From Clostridia bacterium (lineage in GTDB: Bacteria; Bacillota; Clostridia; Oscillospirales; CAG-272), in contig JAGAMD010000030.1 of the NCBI GenBank assembly GCA_017624905.1, positions 1 to 64,000 on the forward strand: a DNA stretch of 64,000 bases, read 5' to 3'. Shown in pieces: positions 48,495 to 57,586 of the stretch. The notes under the pieces are model-generated. The model worked only from the letters and a program-made list of their open reading frames with translations, ran no database searches and was not told the DNA's origin. Position 1 is the stretch's first letter. Every line of letters begins with the position of its first letter. The translations under genes were made by a program, and so were the position numbers.

Positions 48495-49400
48495 TTATTT
48501 AAAATATTCCTCGGCTTTTTTTGCATCAGTACCGATTTGCTTTGTAAGCTCCTCAAGAGAGTTAAATTTGACCTCTGCTCTTAAGTATTTATAAAAATTT
48601 ACTTTTATATAAGAGTGGTACAGAATTCCGCGATATCCAATTATGAAGGTTTCCATATTAATATCGTTGCCATCATCAACGCTTGGACGAATACCAACAT
48701 TTGTAACCGAGGGATATACATCCTCGCCTATTTCACACTCGGTGATATACACGCCTCTTTTAGGAACAATTTTTTCATCCGGTATTTTTTGATTGATGGT
48801 TGGAAATCCGATCTTTGAGCCAAGCTGCTTACCTGCTTCAACCTTAGCATAAACTGTATATTTTGTGCCGAAATTATCAAGCTCTTCAATCCTTCCGTTT
48901 TCAATCAAGCTACGTAAATGTGAGGAGCTGACTGTAGTGTTATCTATGGCTATTTTCTCGCAAATTTTGACACTCCCCCCGTTTATTTTGGAGAACATCT
49001 GTTCCAAATCTGTTGCATTTGCACTAGCACCCTTGCCGAATTTATAGTTGTATCCGCAGCTTGCTCCTACCGCCTTGAGTGAGCCGATTAGCACATTTTC
49101 AAAGAATTCGCTTGATGATAAGTTTTTTATTTCATCAAAGCTGTCAACAGCTACATAATCAATGCCGATTTTTGAAAAGGCCTTTATTTTTTCTTCAAGA
49201 GTAAATATGCTTTTGGAATTTTTAGGAATAGATGAAAAAGTATAAGCAACAGATTTTATCCCTTGCCTTTTTGCCTCATAAAATGCCTCACTCAAAACCT
49301 TCCTATGAGCATAATGACAACCATCGAACGTGCCGAGGGCAACAATTGTATTTTCATTTATTTCTGTTCTAGACATTGTTTTAAGGTCATAAACTATCAT
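48495..49400 (-). CDS. ribF: Bifunctional riboflavin kinase / FAD synthetase
   Basis: 301 residues. Makes FMN, then FAD, from riboflavin. N-terminal nucleotidyltransferase domain with GTFDGCHYAH (23-32, the GxFDGxHxGH motif with Ala in place of the last Gly) and SSSHLRSLIENGRIEE; C-terminal kinase domain with GSKIGFPTINQ and KRGVYITE. The ATG at 49400 is correct because AAGGAGG lies 6 bases ahead; the TTG at 49418 would place that site inside the gene. No RFN riboswitch or rib operon is seen. truB and rbfA, common neighbours, are absent. Confidence 0.93.
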   Translation of the reverse strand: MIVYDLKTMSRTEINENTIVALGTFDGCHYAHRKVLSEAFYEAKRQGIKSVAYTFSSIPKNSKSIFTLEEKIKAFSKIGIDYVAVDSFDEIKNLSSSEFFENVLIGSLKAVGASCGYNYKFGKGASANATDLEQMFSKINGGSVKICEKIAIDNTTVSSSHLRSLIENGRIEELDNFGTKYTVYAKVEAGKQLGSKIGFPTINQKIPDEKIVPKRGVYITECEIGEDVYPSVTNVGIRPSVDDGNDINMETFIIGYRGILYHSYIKVNFYKYLRAEVKFNSLEELTKQIGTDAKKAEEYFK

Positions 49401-49442
49401 ATTTGCCCTCCTTTTCAAAATAAAATTAACAAGTTATTATTC

Positions 49443-49471
49443 ATTATACTATATTTTTTATAAAAATCCAA
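49443..49471 (-). promoter_or_regulatory. Sigma-A promoter of ribF
   Basis: On the minus strand: TTGGAT, 17 bases, TATAAT. Confidence 0.72.
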
Positions 49472-49488
49472 GCAAAATGTGATTTTTT

Positions 49489-49514
49489 TAACACAAATGG
49501 ATTTTTTTGTGTTA
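49489..49514. promoter_or_regulatory. Inverted repeat between ribF and the MBL-fold gene
   Basis: TAACACAAA (49489-49497) and TTTGTGTTA (49506-49514) are perfect 9-bp arms with an 8-base spacer. It lies upstream of both divergent genes and could be an operator. Confidence 0.5.
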
Positions 49515-49553
49515 TCATATAAATGTTATAGAACTTTTTTAAGAGGTACATAA

Positions 49554-50414
49554 ATGAAGGTTATGTGGATTGGCCACGGTGGCTTACTCTTCGTTTCGGG
49601 GAAAAATAAGGTTCTTATAGATCCATATTTATCTGATTCCTTACGCTTAATAAACAAGCAATTAAGACGTAGAACAAGAGTTAAGAAAAAGCTATTCAGA
49701 ATTAAGCCTGATGCTATTGTTTTGACAAGCTCCCATCCTGACCGTAGCGACTTTAAGACAGTAAAAAAATATGCAAGTAAGTGGGGTAAATATACTCCTA
49801 CCATTCTCGCTTGTGAAAACTCATTTAGAACTATTTCCAACTCTTGGATACTAAAAAAATCAAATATGATTATGTTTGAAAAGGGACTCGAATGGAGTCT
49901 TGGCGATATGACGATTGTGGCAGTTAGTGCAAAGACTGACGATCGCAGTGCTTTTGGTATTATAATTACGGATAACGAGGACGGAAAGAAATATTATATT
50001 GCTTCTAATACACTTTACAGTGAGGAGCTGATTAATGAGCTTCCAACAGATATTTTTTGTGCTTTCTTGCCAATTAGTGGTTCGTTCGGCTCTATGAATG
50101 CAATTGATGCAGCCCGATTTGCTAAAAAGCTAAGCGCTCAATACACTGTCCCTGTTCAATATGGTATGTTTGACAAGCTAAAGGCTGACCAATTTATTGT
50201 TGGTGGAAGAGTTATCCCCAAGATTTATAAAATTATTGATTTTAATGCTCCCGAGGATTCATTATATAAAAATGATGGTGTTGACTTTTTCTTTAACGAG
50301 AAATCGCCAAGGAAGAAAAAATCAAAGAAAATTGAAATTGATCACGATATTGATACAGTTACTGTCGATATTCCGATTTTGCTCCTAGGTGACGGTGGCA
50401 ATCAAAGCAATTAA
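49554..50414 (+). CDS. Metallo-beta-lactamase-fold protein with degenerate metal site
   Basis: 286 residues. The fold is shown by MKVMWIGHGGLLFVSGKNKVLIDPYLSD at the N-terminus, similar to the UlaG/UPF0173 branch. The metal motif HxHxDH is degenerate: positions 59-64 read SSHPDR, so the first and last His are replaced by Ser59 and Arg64, while His61 and Asp63 remain. A Lys-rich tail (PRKKKSKK) follows. Catalytic ability is doubtful; a binding or regulatory role is possible. AGAGG lies ahead of the ATG, and a terminator follows. Confidence 0.75.
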   Translation: MKVMWIGHGGLLFVSGKNKVLIDPYLSDSLRLINKQLRRRTRVKKKLFRIKPDAIVLTSSHPDRSDFKTVKKYASKWGKYTPTILACENSFRTISNSWILKKSNMIMFEKGLEWSLGDMTIVAVSAKTDDRSAFGIIITDNEDGKKYYIASNTLYSEELINELPTDIFCAFLPISGSFGSMNAIDAARFAKKLSAQYTVPVQYGMFDKLKADQFIVGGRVIPKIYKIIDFNAPEDSLYKNDGVDFFFNEKSPRKKKSKKIEIDHDIDTVTVDIPILLLGDGGNQSN

Positions 50415-50420
50415 TTTATT

Positions 50421-50455
50421 ACAGCCTTTCTTTTTGAAGGGCTGTAAATTTTTTT
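50421..50455 (+). terminator. Terminator of the MBL-fold gene
   Basis: ACAGCCTTTC (50421-50430), loop TTTTT, GAAGGGCTGT (50436-50445) with one G-T pair, then a run of T. Confidence 0.82.
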
Positions 50456-50464
50456 GATATATTG

Positions 50465-50493
50465 TTGAATTGTGGTGCAAAATAGTATATAAT
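50465..50493 (+). promoter_or_regulatory. Sigma-A promoter of the hydrolase-exporter operon
   Basis: TTGAAT (50465-50470), 17 bases, TATAAT (50488-50493). Confidence 0.8.
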
Positions 50494-50518
50494 AGTTAAA
50501 TAATTTAGGAGGAAATGT

Positions 50519-51472
50519 ATGGAGCCTTGGAAAATTATTGTAATAATTTGCGTAGCAATCCTGCTCATTGATATAGCTCTATTTACCATAGTGGTATATG
50601 CTTATCTAAAGGCATTTCACTCCCCTAAAAAAAGAAGGCTTCTTGCTCTTACTCCAAAAAGTGAAAAGAATAAAGAGCTGATACTTAGCATGAAAACCTC
50701 TGCTGAGTCATTAAAGAATGAAAAGTTCGAACCAATTTATATATTTTCAAACGACAAAACTAAATTGTTTGGCAGATATTATCACATAAGAGATAATGCT
50801 CCTCTATTCATTGAATTTCACGGATATAAAGGGACAGCATTTCGTGATTTTGCCGGTGGGGACATGCTGTTTAAGACATTTGGTCATAACACTCTTTTAG
50901 TTGATCAACGTGCACACGGGAGCAGTGGTGGAAAAAGCATTTGCTTTGGCATTAAGGAAAGACACGATTGCTTGGCTTGGGCAAAATATGCAACCGAGCG
51001 TTTTGGAAATATTCCTATTTTTTTGGTTGGTATTTCAATGGGTGGTGCTACTGTTTTGATGGCATCAAATCTTGAGCTACCAAGCAATGTCAAAGGAATA
51101 ATAGCGGATTGCCCTTATTCATCTCCTAAGGAAATAATTTGCAAGGTTTGTAAAAAGGACTTAAGGCTACCGCCAAAATTAATATATCCATTTATCAAAA
51201 TCGGTGCAATTATATTTGGTGGCTTTAATCCAAATAAATCAAGTGCTGTCGAATCTGTTAAAAGCACTAAAATTCCTATTTTGCTTATTCACGGCAAGGG
51301 CGACACTTTTGTGCCCTGTGAAATGAGCGAAAAAATTTATCAAAGCTGTACAGGCGAAAAGTATATTTGCACAGTTGATGGTGCTGAGCATGGTATGGCT
51401 TTTTTATACGATATGTCAAAATATGAGCATACTATCAAAAATTTTATTGATAATCAGCTCTCAAAAAATTAA
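50519..51472 (+). CDS. Membrane-anchored alpha/beta hydrolase
   Basis: 317 residues. An N-terminal membrane helix (about 4-28) is followed by an alpha/beta hydrolase fold: FIEFHGYKGTA (oxyanion region), the nucleophile elbow VGISMGGATV with Ser, LLIHGKGDTFVP carrying the acid Asp, and the His in GAEHGMAF. Resembles bacterial BEM46/YqkD-type hydrolases of unknown substrate. AGGAGG precedes the ATG. It ends 9 bases before the ABC exporter gene, so they share a transcript. Confidence 0.85.
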   Translation: MEPWKIIVIICVAILLIDIALFTIVVYAYLKAFHSPKKRRLLALTPKSEKNKELILSMKTSAESLKNEKFEPIYIFSNDKTKLFGRYYHIRDNAPLFIEFHGYKGTAFRDFAGGDMLFKTFGHNTLLVDQRAHGSSGGKSICFGIKERHDCLAWAKYATERFGNIPIFLVGISMGGATVLMASNLELPSNVKGIIADCPYSSPKEIICKVCKKDLRLPPKLIYPFIKIGAIIFGGFNPNKSSAVESVKSTKIPILLIHGKGDTFVPCEMSEKIYQSCTGEKYICTVDGAEHGMAFLYDMSKYEHTIKNFIDNQLSKN

Positions 51473-51481
51473 GGAGGTTAT

Positions 51482-53245
51482 ATGAAAAAAAGTAAAATTG
51501 GACTTTTGAAAAGATTTTTACCTTATTATAAAAAGTATAAATGGATTTTGTTCTTAGATTTACTTTGTGCTTCTTTAACAACCGTTTGTGAAATAACTTT
51601 GCCTCTTATTATCAAGCAAATTACAAGTGAAGCAGAAAACCTTGGTCTTGAAAAAATTTTAAGAGACGATTTTATTAAGCTGGTAATCGGCTGTGGACTA
51701 ATCTACATTGTACTAAGAATTATCGACACGTGTGCGAACTTTTATATGGCATCTGTCGGACATATTATGGGTACAAAAATTGAAACCGATATGCGACATG
51801 ACCTTTTTGCCCACCTTAATAAGCTATCATTCTCATACTATGATAACACAAAGGTCGGCACACTTATGTCACGTATGACATCCGATTTGTTTGACGTAAC
51901 GGAATTTGCACATCACTGTCCCGAGGAATACTTTATCTCCAGCATAAAAATAATATGCACATTTATTATTCTCTGCTTTATAAATCTACCTCTTACTCTT
52001 ATCGTTTTTGCTACAATTCCTTTATTTGTTCTTTCTCTTGTATTCTTTAGAAAGAGAATGAAAAGGGCATTCAAGGAATCCCGTGAGCAAACAGGAATTA
52101 TCAACTCTCAAATTGAGGACAGCTTGCTTGGTGTTAGAGTTGTAAAATCCTTTGCTAATGAGGATGTAGAGCAAGAAAAATTTGACAAGGGCAACAAAAG
52201 ATTTTTAAACATAAAGAAATCTGCTTACTACGCAATGGGTGGATTTCAATCATCAACAAGGCTTTGCGATGGAATTATGTACATAGTTGTAGTTGTTGCA
52301 GGTGGACTTTTCTTAGCTTACGGAAAAATAAATGTAAGCGAGTATTTAATGTATATTCTCTATGTTTCAACATTACTTACATCTGTACGCCGTATTGTTG
52401 AGTTTACCGAGCAATTTCAACGTGGAATTACAGGAATTGAGCGTTTCACGGAAATTATGGACATCGAGCCTGAAATCACTGACAAAAAAGAGGCAAAGAT
52501 TCTTAAAAATGTAGAGGGACGTGTCGAGTTTTCGGGTGTAACCTTTAAATACAACGACGAAGGCAAGGATGTTTTAACCAACTTAAATTTAAATGTGAAT
52601 GCCGGTGAAAGCATAGCTCTTGTTGGTCCTTCCGGCGGTGGTAAAACAACTCTTTGCTCACTTATTCCTCGCTTTTATGAAATAAACGAGGGCGAGATTA
52701 AAATTGACGGTACAAATATTAAAGATGTTACTCTGACCTCACTAAGAGAAAACATCGGAGTTGTTGCTCAAGATGTTTATCTGTTCTCCGGTAGTGTAAG
52801 AGAAAACATCGCTTATGGAAAGCAAAATGCAAGTGATGAAGAGATAATTGAAGCATCTAAGCTTGCCGGTGCACACGACTTTATTATGTCATTGCCAAAT
52901 GGCTATGACACTTATGTCGGCGAACGTGGTGTTAAGCTATCGGGCGGACAAAAGCAACGCATCTCAATTGCACGTGTTTTTCTTAAAAACCCACCAATAT
53001 TGGTGCTTGACGAGGCAACAAGTGCACTTGACAACGAAAGTGAGCGTCTTGTGCAAAAATCACTCGAAACATTGGCAAAGGGACGTACAACCTTTACTAT
53101 TGCTCACCGTCTTACTACAATCAAGGGTGCTGACAGAATTTTAGTTCTTACTGAAAATGGTATTGAGGAGCAAGGCTCTCACAAGGAGCTTTTGGAAAAG
53201 GGCGGTATTTACGCCGATTTATACAAGCTTTACTCAGCAGATTAA
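51482..53245 (+). CDS. ABC exporter, MDR/MsbA-like half transporter
   Basis: 587 residues. An N-terminal six-helix membrane domain (about 15-315) fused to an ATPase domain with Walker A GPSGGGKTT, signature LSGGQKQR, Walker B ILVLDEATSALD and switch His in IAHRLTTI. Works as a homodimer unless a partner exists elsewhere; only one half transporter is found here. Exported substrate (lipid, peptide or drug) unknown. AAGGAGG lies ahead of the ATG. Co-transcribed with the hydrolase gene upstream. Confidence 0.92.
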   Translation: MKKSKIGLLKRFLPYYKKYKWILFLDLLCASLTTVCEITLPLIIKQITSEAENLGLEKILRDDFIKLVIGCGLIYIVLRIIDTCANFYMASVGHIMGTKIETDMRHDLFAHLNKLSFSYYDNTKVGTLMSRMTSDLFDVTEFAHHCPEEYFISSIKIICTFIILCFINLPLTLIVFATIPLFVLSLVFFRKRMKRAFKESREQTGIINSQIEDSLLGVRVVKSFANEDVEQEKFDKGNKRFLNIKKSAYYAMGGFQSSTRLCDGIMYIVVVVAGGLFLAYGKINVSEYLMYILYVSTLLTSVRRIVEFTEQFQRGITGIERFTEIMDIEPEITDKKEAKILKNVEGRVEFSGVTFKYNDEGKDVLTNLNLNVNAGESIALVGPSGGGKTTLCSLIPRFYEINEGEIKIDGTNIKDVTLTSLRENIGVVAQDVYLFSGSVRENIAYGKQNASDEEIIEASKLAGAHDFIMSLPNGYDTYVGERGVKLSGGQKQRISIARVFLKNPPILVLDEATSALDNESERLVQKSLETLAKGRTTFTIAHRLTTIKGADRILVLTENGIEEQGSHKELLEKGGIYADLYKLYSAD

Positions 53246-53248
53246 CAA

Positions 53249-53273
53249 AAAACGGACACAGTGTGTCCGTTTT
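53249..53273. terminator. Bidirectional terminator, exporter and GIY-YIG gene
   Basis: AAAACGGACAC (53249-53259), loop AGT, GTGTCCGT (53263-53270), then TTT. The core equals that of the hairpin at 4455-4482. Confidence 0.85.
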
Positions 53274-53523
53274 ATTGTTTTTCTATCAATTCAAGCTTTT
53301 GTTTTCTTGTTAGTTTTTTGATTTGATATTCTCTTTTTTGTGCCTCTATCGAGCTTTCAAATTCTTCATAATACGCAAGTGTTACAGGTAAGCGTGAGCG
53401 AGTATATTTTGCGCCCTTGCCCTCATTGTGCACCTTTAGTCTTTTTTCAAGGTCGTTTGTCCATCCACAGTATAGTGTACCATCGGCACATTTTAATATA
53501 TAAGTATAGTTTTTCTTATCCAT
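53272..53523 (-). CDS. GIY-YIG nuclease-domain protein (UPF0213/YhbQ-like)
   Basis: 83 residues, a single GIY-YIG domain: [20 protein letters not shown] with the paired Tyr residues, the Arg in LEKRLKVHN, and a Glu in the [19 protein letters not shown] segment. Small members of this family are suspected DNA repair nucleases, with little direct evidence. It overlaps the DUF4186 gene by 8 bases, so both are expressed together. Confidence 0.88.
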   Translation of the reverse strand: MDKKNYTYILKCADGTLYCGWTNDLEKRLKVHNEGKGAKYTRSRLPVTLAYYEEFESSIEAQKREYQIKKLTRKQKLELIEKQ

Positions 53524-53875
53524 TTGTACGCTCTTTCTCTATCCAAGCCATTAGTAGATTTACTATCTTTGTTTGTTGTGCTTCGCTTAATTCTATTCCT
53601 TTGGGAACCTTGTACCATTTGTATAAGCAACCACGACAGCAACAGGCACAAGCGTGTTGAGCTTTAAACACAGGGTGTCCGCTTGTTGGCGTTTGACTAC
53701 CGTCGTTTGATATATAGGCAGGGGATAAGCGATCTTTTACAAAGCTAATTGCGTGTTCTCTTATCTTCTCTATCCCCTTTTGATTAATGTAGTCAATATC
53801 CTTTTTTGACAAATGAAATTTGCTTCTGAATTTTGACCTAGATAATTTATCAAGTGCATTTTCTATTGTTTGCAT
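53516..53875 (-). CDS. DUF4186 family protein
   Basis: 119 residues of a conserved family with no assigned role. The hallmark segment is [22 protein letters not shown] followed at once by [14 protein letters not shown], giving two His and five Cys that may bind a metal, and it sits after a helical N-terminal half ([16 protein letters not shown]). Overlap with the nuclease gene suggests a joint function, perhaps in nucleic acid handling. Confidence 0.85.
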   Translation of the reverse strand: MQTIENALDKLSRSKFRSKFHLSKKDIDYINQKGIEKIREHAISFVKDRLSPAYISNDGSQTPTSGHPVFKAQHACACCCRGCLYKWYKVPKGIELSEAQQTKIVNLLMAWIEKERTNG

Positions 53876-53884
53876 ATTTCAAAT

Positions 53885-53912
53885 ATGCCGTCTGCTTTTT
53901 GGCAGACGGCAT
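53885..53912 (-). terminator. Terminator of hisS-aspS
   Basis: ATGCCGTCTGC (53885-53895) and GCAGACGGCAT (53902-53912), a perfect 11-bp stem; the following tract is only moderately T-rich on the minus strand. Confidence 0.65.
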
Positions 53913-53921
53913 TCCTTATAT

Positions 53922-55703
53922 TTATTCTTCTTCGGCAATTATTTGAATTCCAAGCTCTTTTAAGTCGTCCGGATTTGCAAACGAAGGACATTTTGACATA
54001 ATCTCTGATGCATTTTGTGCTTTTGGGAACGCGATTACATCACGGATATCCTCAAGGCCAAGTAGCAAGGTAACAAGGCGGTCAAGACCGAATGCAAGGC
54101 CACCGTGTGGTGGAACGCCATACTTGAATGCATCGAGCAAGAAGCCAAACTTCTCGTTTGCGTCTTCCTTTGAAATGCCAAGAACTGAGAACATATGCTC
54201 TTGCATTTCTGTTGTGTTGATTCTTATTGAACCACCACCAAGCTCTGTACCGTTAAGAACTATATCATATGCTCTTGCTCTTACTCTGCCGGGATCGCTG
54301 TCAATGTATTGATAGTCCTCAACCATTGGCTGTGTAAATGGATGGTGCATAGCATAGAAGCGTCCATCCTCCTCGCTGTACTCAAAGAGTGGGAACTCAG
54401 TTACCCAAAGGAACTTAAAGTCGAATGGGTCGCATAGTCCTAGGCGCTTTGCACACTCGCAACGAAGAGCACCAAGAGTATCAAATACAACCTTATTTTT
54501 GTCAGCTACAACAAGGATTAAGTCGCCGTTTTCAAGACCGAGTCTTTCATTGATTGCGTTATTTTCAGCGTCAGTTAAGAACTTAGCGTAGGATGAAGAA
54601 ATTTCACCATTTGTGTTCTTTAGCCAAGCAAGACCCTTTGCGTGATAGTGCTTAGCCTTTTCTGTTAGCTGATCGATTTCTTTTCTTGAGAATTTAGCAC
54701 CACCCTTTACGTTGATTGCTCTTACAGAGCCACCATTCGCTACAGCACCGCTAAACACCTTGAACTCGCTATCCTTAACTATGTCAGAGATGTTATTTAG
54801 CTCAAAGCCGAAGCGAATATCAGGCTTATCTGAGCCGAATCTTTCCATAGCCTCATGCCATGTCATACGTAAAAACGGTGTCTTTAGCTCCTTGCCCATA
54901 AAGTTTTTGAAAATATATGCAAGGAAGCCCTCATTAATAGTCATAATTTCCTCTTCATCAGTAAAGGAAATTTCCATATCTATTTGTGTGAACTCAGGTT
55001 GACGGTCAGCACGAAGGTCCTCATCACGGAAGCAACGTGCAATTTGAATGTAGCGGTCAAAGCCGGAGTACATAAGTAATTGCTTATAGATTTGCGGAGA
55101 TTGTGGTAGTGCGTAGAAATTACCCTTGTGAACACGGCTTGGAACAAGATAATCACGTGCGCCCTCTGGAGTTGGTCTGATTAGGTTAGGAGTTTCTACA
55201 TCGATAAAACCATTTTCATTAAAGTAATTTCTTGTAAGATTTGTGATTTTTGAACGTGCAATAATATTATTTTGCATAGATGGACGGCGAAGGTCAAGAT
55301 ATCTGTGCTTCATACGAAGCTCAGCCTTAACATCGCCTGAATCATTTATCTCAAATGGTGGTGTTTGTGCCTTGTTGAGAATTTTAAACTCATCAACTAC
55401 AATTTCAATATCGCCTGTTGGGATGTTTTTATTGATGGTTGCTCTTTCTCTTACAACGCCCTTTGCCATAAGAACAAACTCTGCTCTTACGATAAATGCT
55501 TTATCAAAGATAGACTTTTCTGTGTTCTCGTCAAACGCGAGTTGAACGATGCCAGAACGGTCGCGAAGGTCGATAAAGATAAGAGAGCCGAGGTCTCTTT
55601 GCTTTTGTGCCCAACCAAGAACTGTTACTCTTTGTCCTATATTTTCCTTTGATAGTGTGCCACAATAATGTGTGCGCTTATCATTTCTTTCAAAAATGTC
55701 CAT
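53922..55703 (-). CDS. aspS: Aspartyl-tRNA synthetase
   Basis: 593 residues, class II synthetase of the bacterial type. An OB-fold anticodon-binding domain (GQRVTVLGWAQKQRDLGS) precedes the catalytic core with motif 2 around FRDEDLRADRQPEFTQIDME, the bacterial GAD insertion (about 300-410) and motif 3 GLAFGLDRLVTLLLG. Whether it charges tRNA(Asn) too cannot be read here. GGGGGA precedes the ATG at 55703, 11 bases after the hisS stop. Confidence 0.95.
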   Translation of the reverse strand: MDIFERNDKRTHYCGTLSKENIGQRVTVLGWAQKQRDLGSLIFIDLRDRSGIVQLAFDENTEKSIFDKAFIVRAEFVLMAKGVVRERATINKNIPTGDIEIVVDEFKILNKAQTPPFEINDSGDVKAELRMKHRYLDLRRPSMQNNIIARSKITNLTRNYFNENGFIDVETPNLIRPTPEGARDYLVPSRVHKGNFYALPQSPQIYKQLLMYSGFDRYIQIARCFRDEDLRADRQPEFTQIDMEISFTDEEEIMTINEGFLAYIFKNFMGKELKTPFLRMTWHEAMERFGSDKPDIRFGFELNNISDIVKDSEFKVFSGAVANGGSVRAINVKGGAKFSRKEIDQLTEKAKHYHAKGLAWLKNTNGEISSSYAKFLTDAENNAINERLGLENGDLILVVADKNKVVFDTLGALRCECAKRLGLCDPFDFKFLWVTEFPLFEYSEEDGRFYAMHHPFTQPMVEDYQYIDSDPGRVRARAYDIVLNGTELGGGSIRINTTEMQEHMFSVLGISKEDANEKFGFLLDAFKYGVPPHGGLAFGLDRLVTLLLGLEDIRDVIAFPKAQNASEIMSKCPSFANPDDLKELGIQIIAEEE

Positions 55704-55714
55704 ATTGTCCCCCG

Positions 55715-56977
55715 TTATTTGCTCATTATTATTTCGCAAATATTGTCAATTTCAATTTCTTCTTGGCTGCTTTCTGCCATATTCTTTAGCTGAGCCTTGC
55801 CATTTTCAAGCTCACTATCACCAAGAATTAATGTATATTTTGCACCGATTTTGTCAGCATATTTCATTTGTGCCTTTAAGCTTCTGCCTGTTATGTCGCA
55901 CTCTGCGTAAACTCCATTTTGTCTTAGCTTGTCTACCGCCTTTATAGCAAAGCGTCTCGCGTCCTTGCCCATCGGAGCAATATAAAGCACAGGCTGTGGC
56001 TCGTCCACGATTGCATTACCTGACGCCTCCATTGCTAAAATGAGACGTGTAAGTCCCATGCCGAAGCCGATACCCGGTAGGCTTGGGCCACCAAGCTGTT
56101 CCATAAGTCCGTCGTAGCGTCCACCACCACAGATTGTACTTTGGGCACCGATAGAATCGCAAATGAACTCAAATACTGTCTTTGTATAATAATCCAGACC
56201 TCTTACAATCTTAGGGTCGACTGTGTAGCTGATACCTTGTGCTTCAAGATATGATTTTAAGTCCTCAAAGTGCTCGTTACACTCATCACATAGGTGGTCA
56301 ATTGTCTTTGGTGCTCCCTTTGCAATTTCCGAGCAAATTGGGCTCTTGCAGTCAAGCACTCTAAGTGGGTTAGTTTTTAGTCTTTCTTGACAGGTTGGAC
56401 ATAACTCATCCTCGTGTGATTTAAAGTACTCAACAAGTGCCTCTCTATACTTAGGGCGACAGTTAGGACAACCAATTGAGTTGATGTGTAAGCTAACATC
56501 TTTAATTCCTAAGGAATTAATTAATGTGTTCGCAAGAGCAATTACTGTTGCATCTGCACTCGCATCCTGTGTGCCGAACATTTCTGTTCCAAATTGGAAG
56601 AACTCACGGCTACGACCTGCTTGTGGCTTTTCGTAACGGAAGCAGTTAATTATATAGTAGTACTTAAGAGGCATAGCGTCGCTTGTCTTGCCATTCTCGA
56701 TAATTGAACGAACAACTGATGCGGTTCCCTCAGGACGAAGAGCGAAAACGCGTCCCTCTCTATCCTCAAAGGTGTACATTTCCTTTTGTACGACGTCTGT
56801 TACCTCGCCAACGCCTCTTTTAAAAAGTGCAAGTTCCTCAAAGGTAGGTGTACGCACCTCTCCAAAGCCGTATAGGGAAGCTACCTCTCTTGCTTTTTTC
56901 TCTATTTTCTGCCAAACACGGGCATCTTGTGGAAAAATATCCATTGTGCCTCTTGGCTTTTGAATTTTATTTGCCAT
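55715..56977 (-). CDS. hisS: Histidyl-tRNA synthetase
   Basis: 420 residues, class II. Visible: KPRGTMDIFPQDARVW at the N-terminus, motif 2 FRYEKPQAGRSREFFQFG, the histidine-specific RGLDYYTKTVFEF and GGGRYDGL, motif 3 GIGFGMGLTRLILAM and a C-terminal anticodon domain. A Cys cluster (CPNCRPKYRE, CPTCQERLKTNPLRVLDCK) is inserted at about 190-230, seen in many Firmicutes. GAGGGA supports the ATG at 56977. It is the first gene of a hisS-aspS operon. Confidence 0.95.
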   Translation of the reverse strand: MANKIQKPRGTMDIFPQDARVWQKIEKKAREVASLYGFGEVRTPTFEELALFKRGVGEVTDVVQKEMYTFEDREGRVFALRPEGTASVVRSIIENGKTSDAMPLKYYYIINCFRYEKPQAGRSREFFQFGTEMFGTQDASADATVIALANTLINSLGIKDVSLHINSIGCPNCRPKYREALVEYFKSHEDELCPTCQERLKTNPLRVLDCKSPICSEIAKGAPKTIDHLCDECNEHFEDLKSYLEAQGISYTVDPKIVRGLDYYTKTVFEFICDSIGAQSTICGGGRYDGLMEQLGGPSLPGIGFGMGLTRLILAMEASGNAIVDEPQPVLYIAPMGKDARRFAIKAVDKLRQNGVYAECDITGRSLKAQMKYADKIGAKYTLILGDSELENGKAQLKNMAESSQEEIEIDNICEIIMSK

Positions 56978-57085
56978 TTTTCCCTCACAGTCTATCACTA
57001 TGTGTGCATAAAATATAGTAAAGTTTATTAATATATTATAGCAACCTTTTTTCGCTATGTCAACATTTTTTAAAATGTAAAACAA

Positions 57086-57110
57086 AAATGTCGGCAAATA
57101 GCCGACATTT
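57086..57110 (-). terminator. Terminator of spoVG
   Basis: AAATGTCGGC (57086-57095), loop AAATA, GCCGACATTT (57101-57110), T-run on the minus strand. Confidence 0.85.
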
Positions 57111-57120
57111 ATTTTCATTA

Positions 57121-57414
57121 TTAAACTTGAGCTTCTATCTCATCAGCAAACTCTGCTGTTTCAAGACCATCAAAGTACGCTTTAATTACTGCACCCTCAA
57201 GCTCTGCTCTAAACTCTGCGTTAATTGGATGAACAATATCTCTATATGTTCCATCCGGATTTTTACGGCTCGGCATAACGATAAAGAACTTGTCCTTTGC
57301 GTTTATAACCTTAATGTCGTGAACTGCTAAAGCTCCATCAAAGGTAACAGATACAACTGCCTTCATTGGACCTTCCTTGAAAAATTTTCTAATTTTGATG
57401 TCTGTGATAATCAT
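57121..57414 (-). CDS. spoVG: SpoVG, RNA/DNA-binding regulator
   Basis: 97 residues, near full family length. Conserved core: TDIKIRKFFKEGPMKAVVSV, FDGALAVHDIKVI, FIVMPSRKNPDGTYRDIVHP and INAEFRAELE. Known in Bacillus and relatives as a regulator of septation and in other Firmicutes as a nucleic-acid-binding global regulator. Present in many non-spore-formers, so it does not prove sporulation. AGGAGA precedes the ATG; the leader has a small ATCGAG/CTCGAT hairpin (about 57433-57455). Own terminator at 57086-57110. Confidence 0.93.
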   Translation of the reverse strand: MIITDIKIRKFFKEGPMKAVVSVTFDGALAVHDIKVINAKDKFFIVMPSRKNPDGTYRDIVHPINAEFRAELEGAVIKAYFDGLETAEFADEIEAQV

Positions 57415-57586
57415 TTTTCTTCTCCTAATTCATATATCGAGTCATAACCTTGCTCGATGTTTACATATAGATTTTACCAAATAAATGTGAACAAATATAG
57501 TACAAAATGAAATAAATATGTGAAAATGTTAGGAATTTTTTATAAAATCGTGTAACTTTTTGTAAAATAAGGGGGTTTTTTTGATT

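Noticed and set aside
57121..57414. spoVG as proof of a spore-former
   Set aside because: SpoVG is widespread in non-sporulating Firmicutes and no other sporulation gene is in the window.
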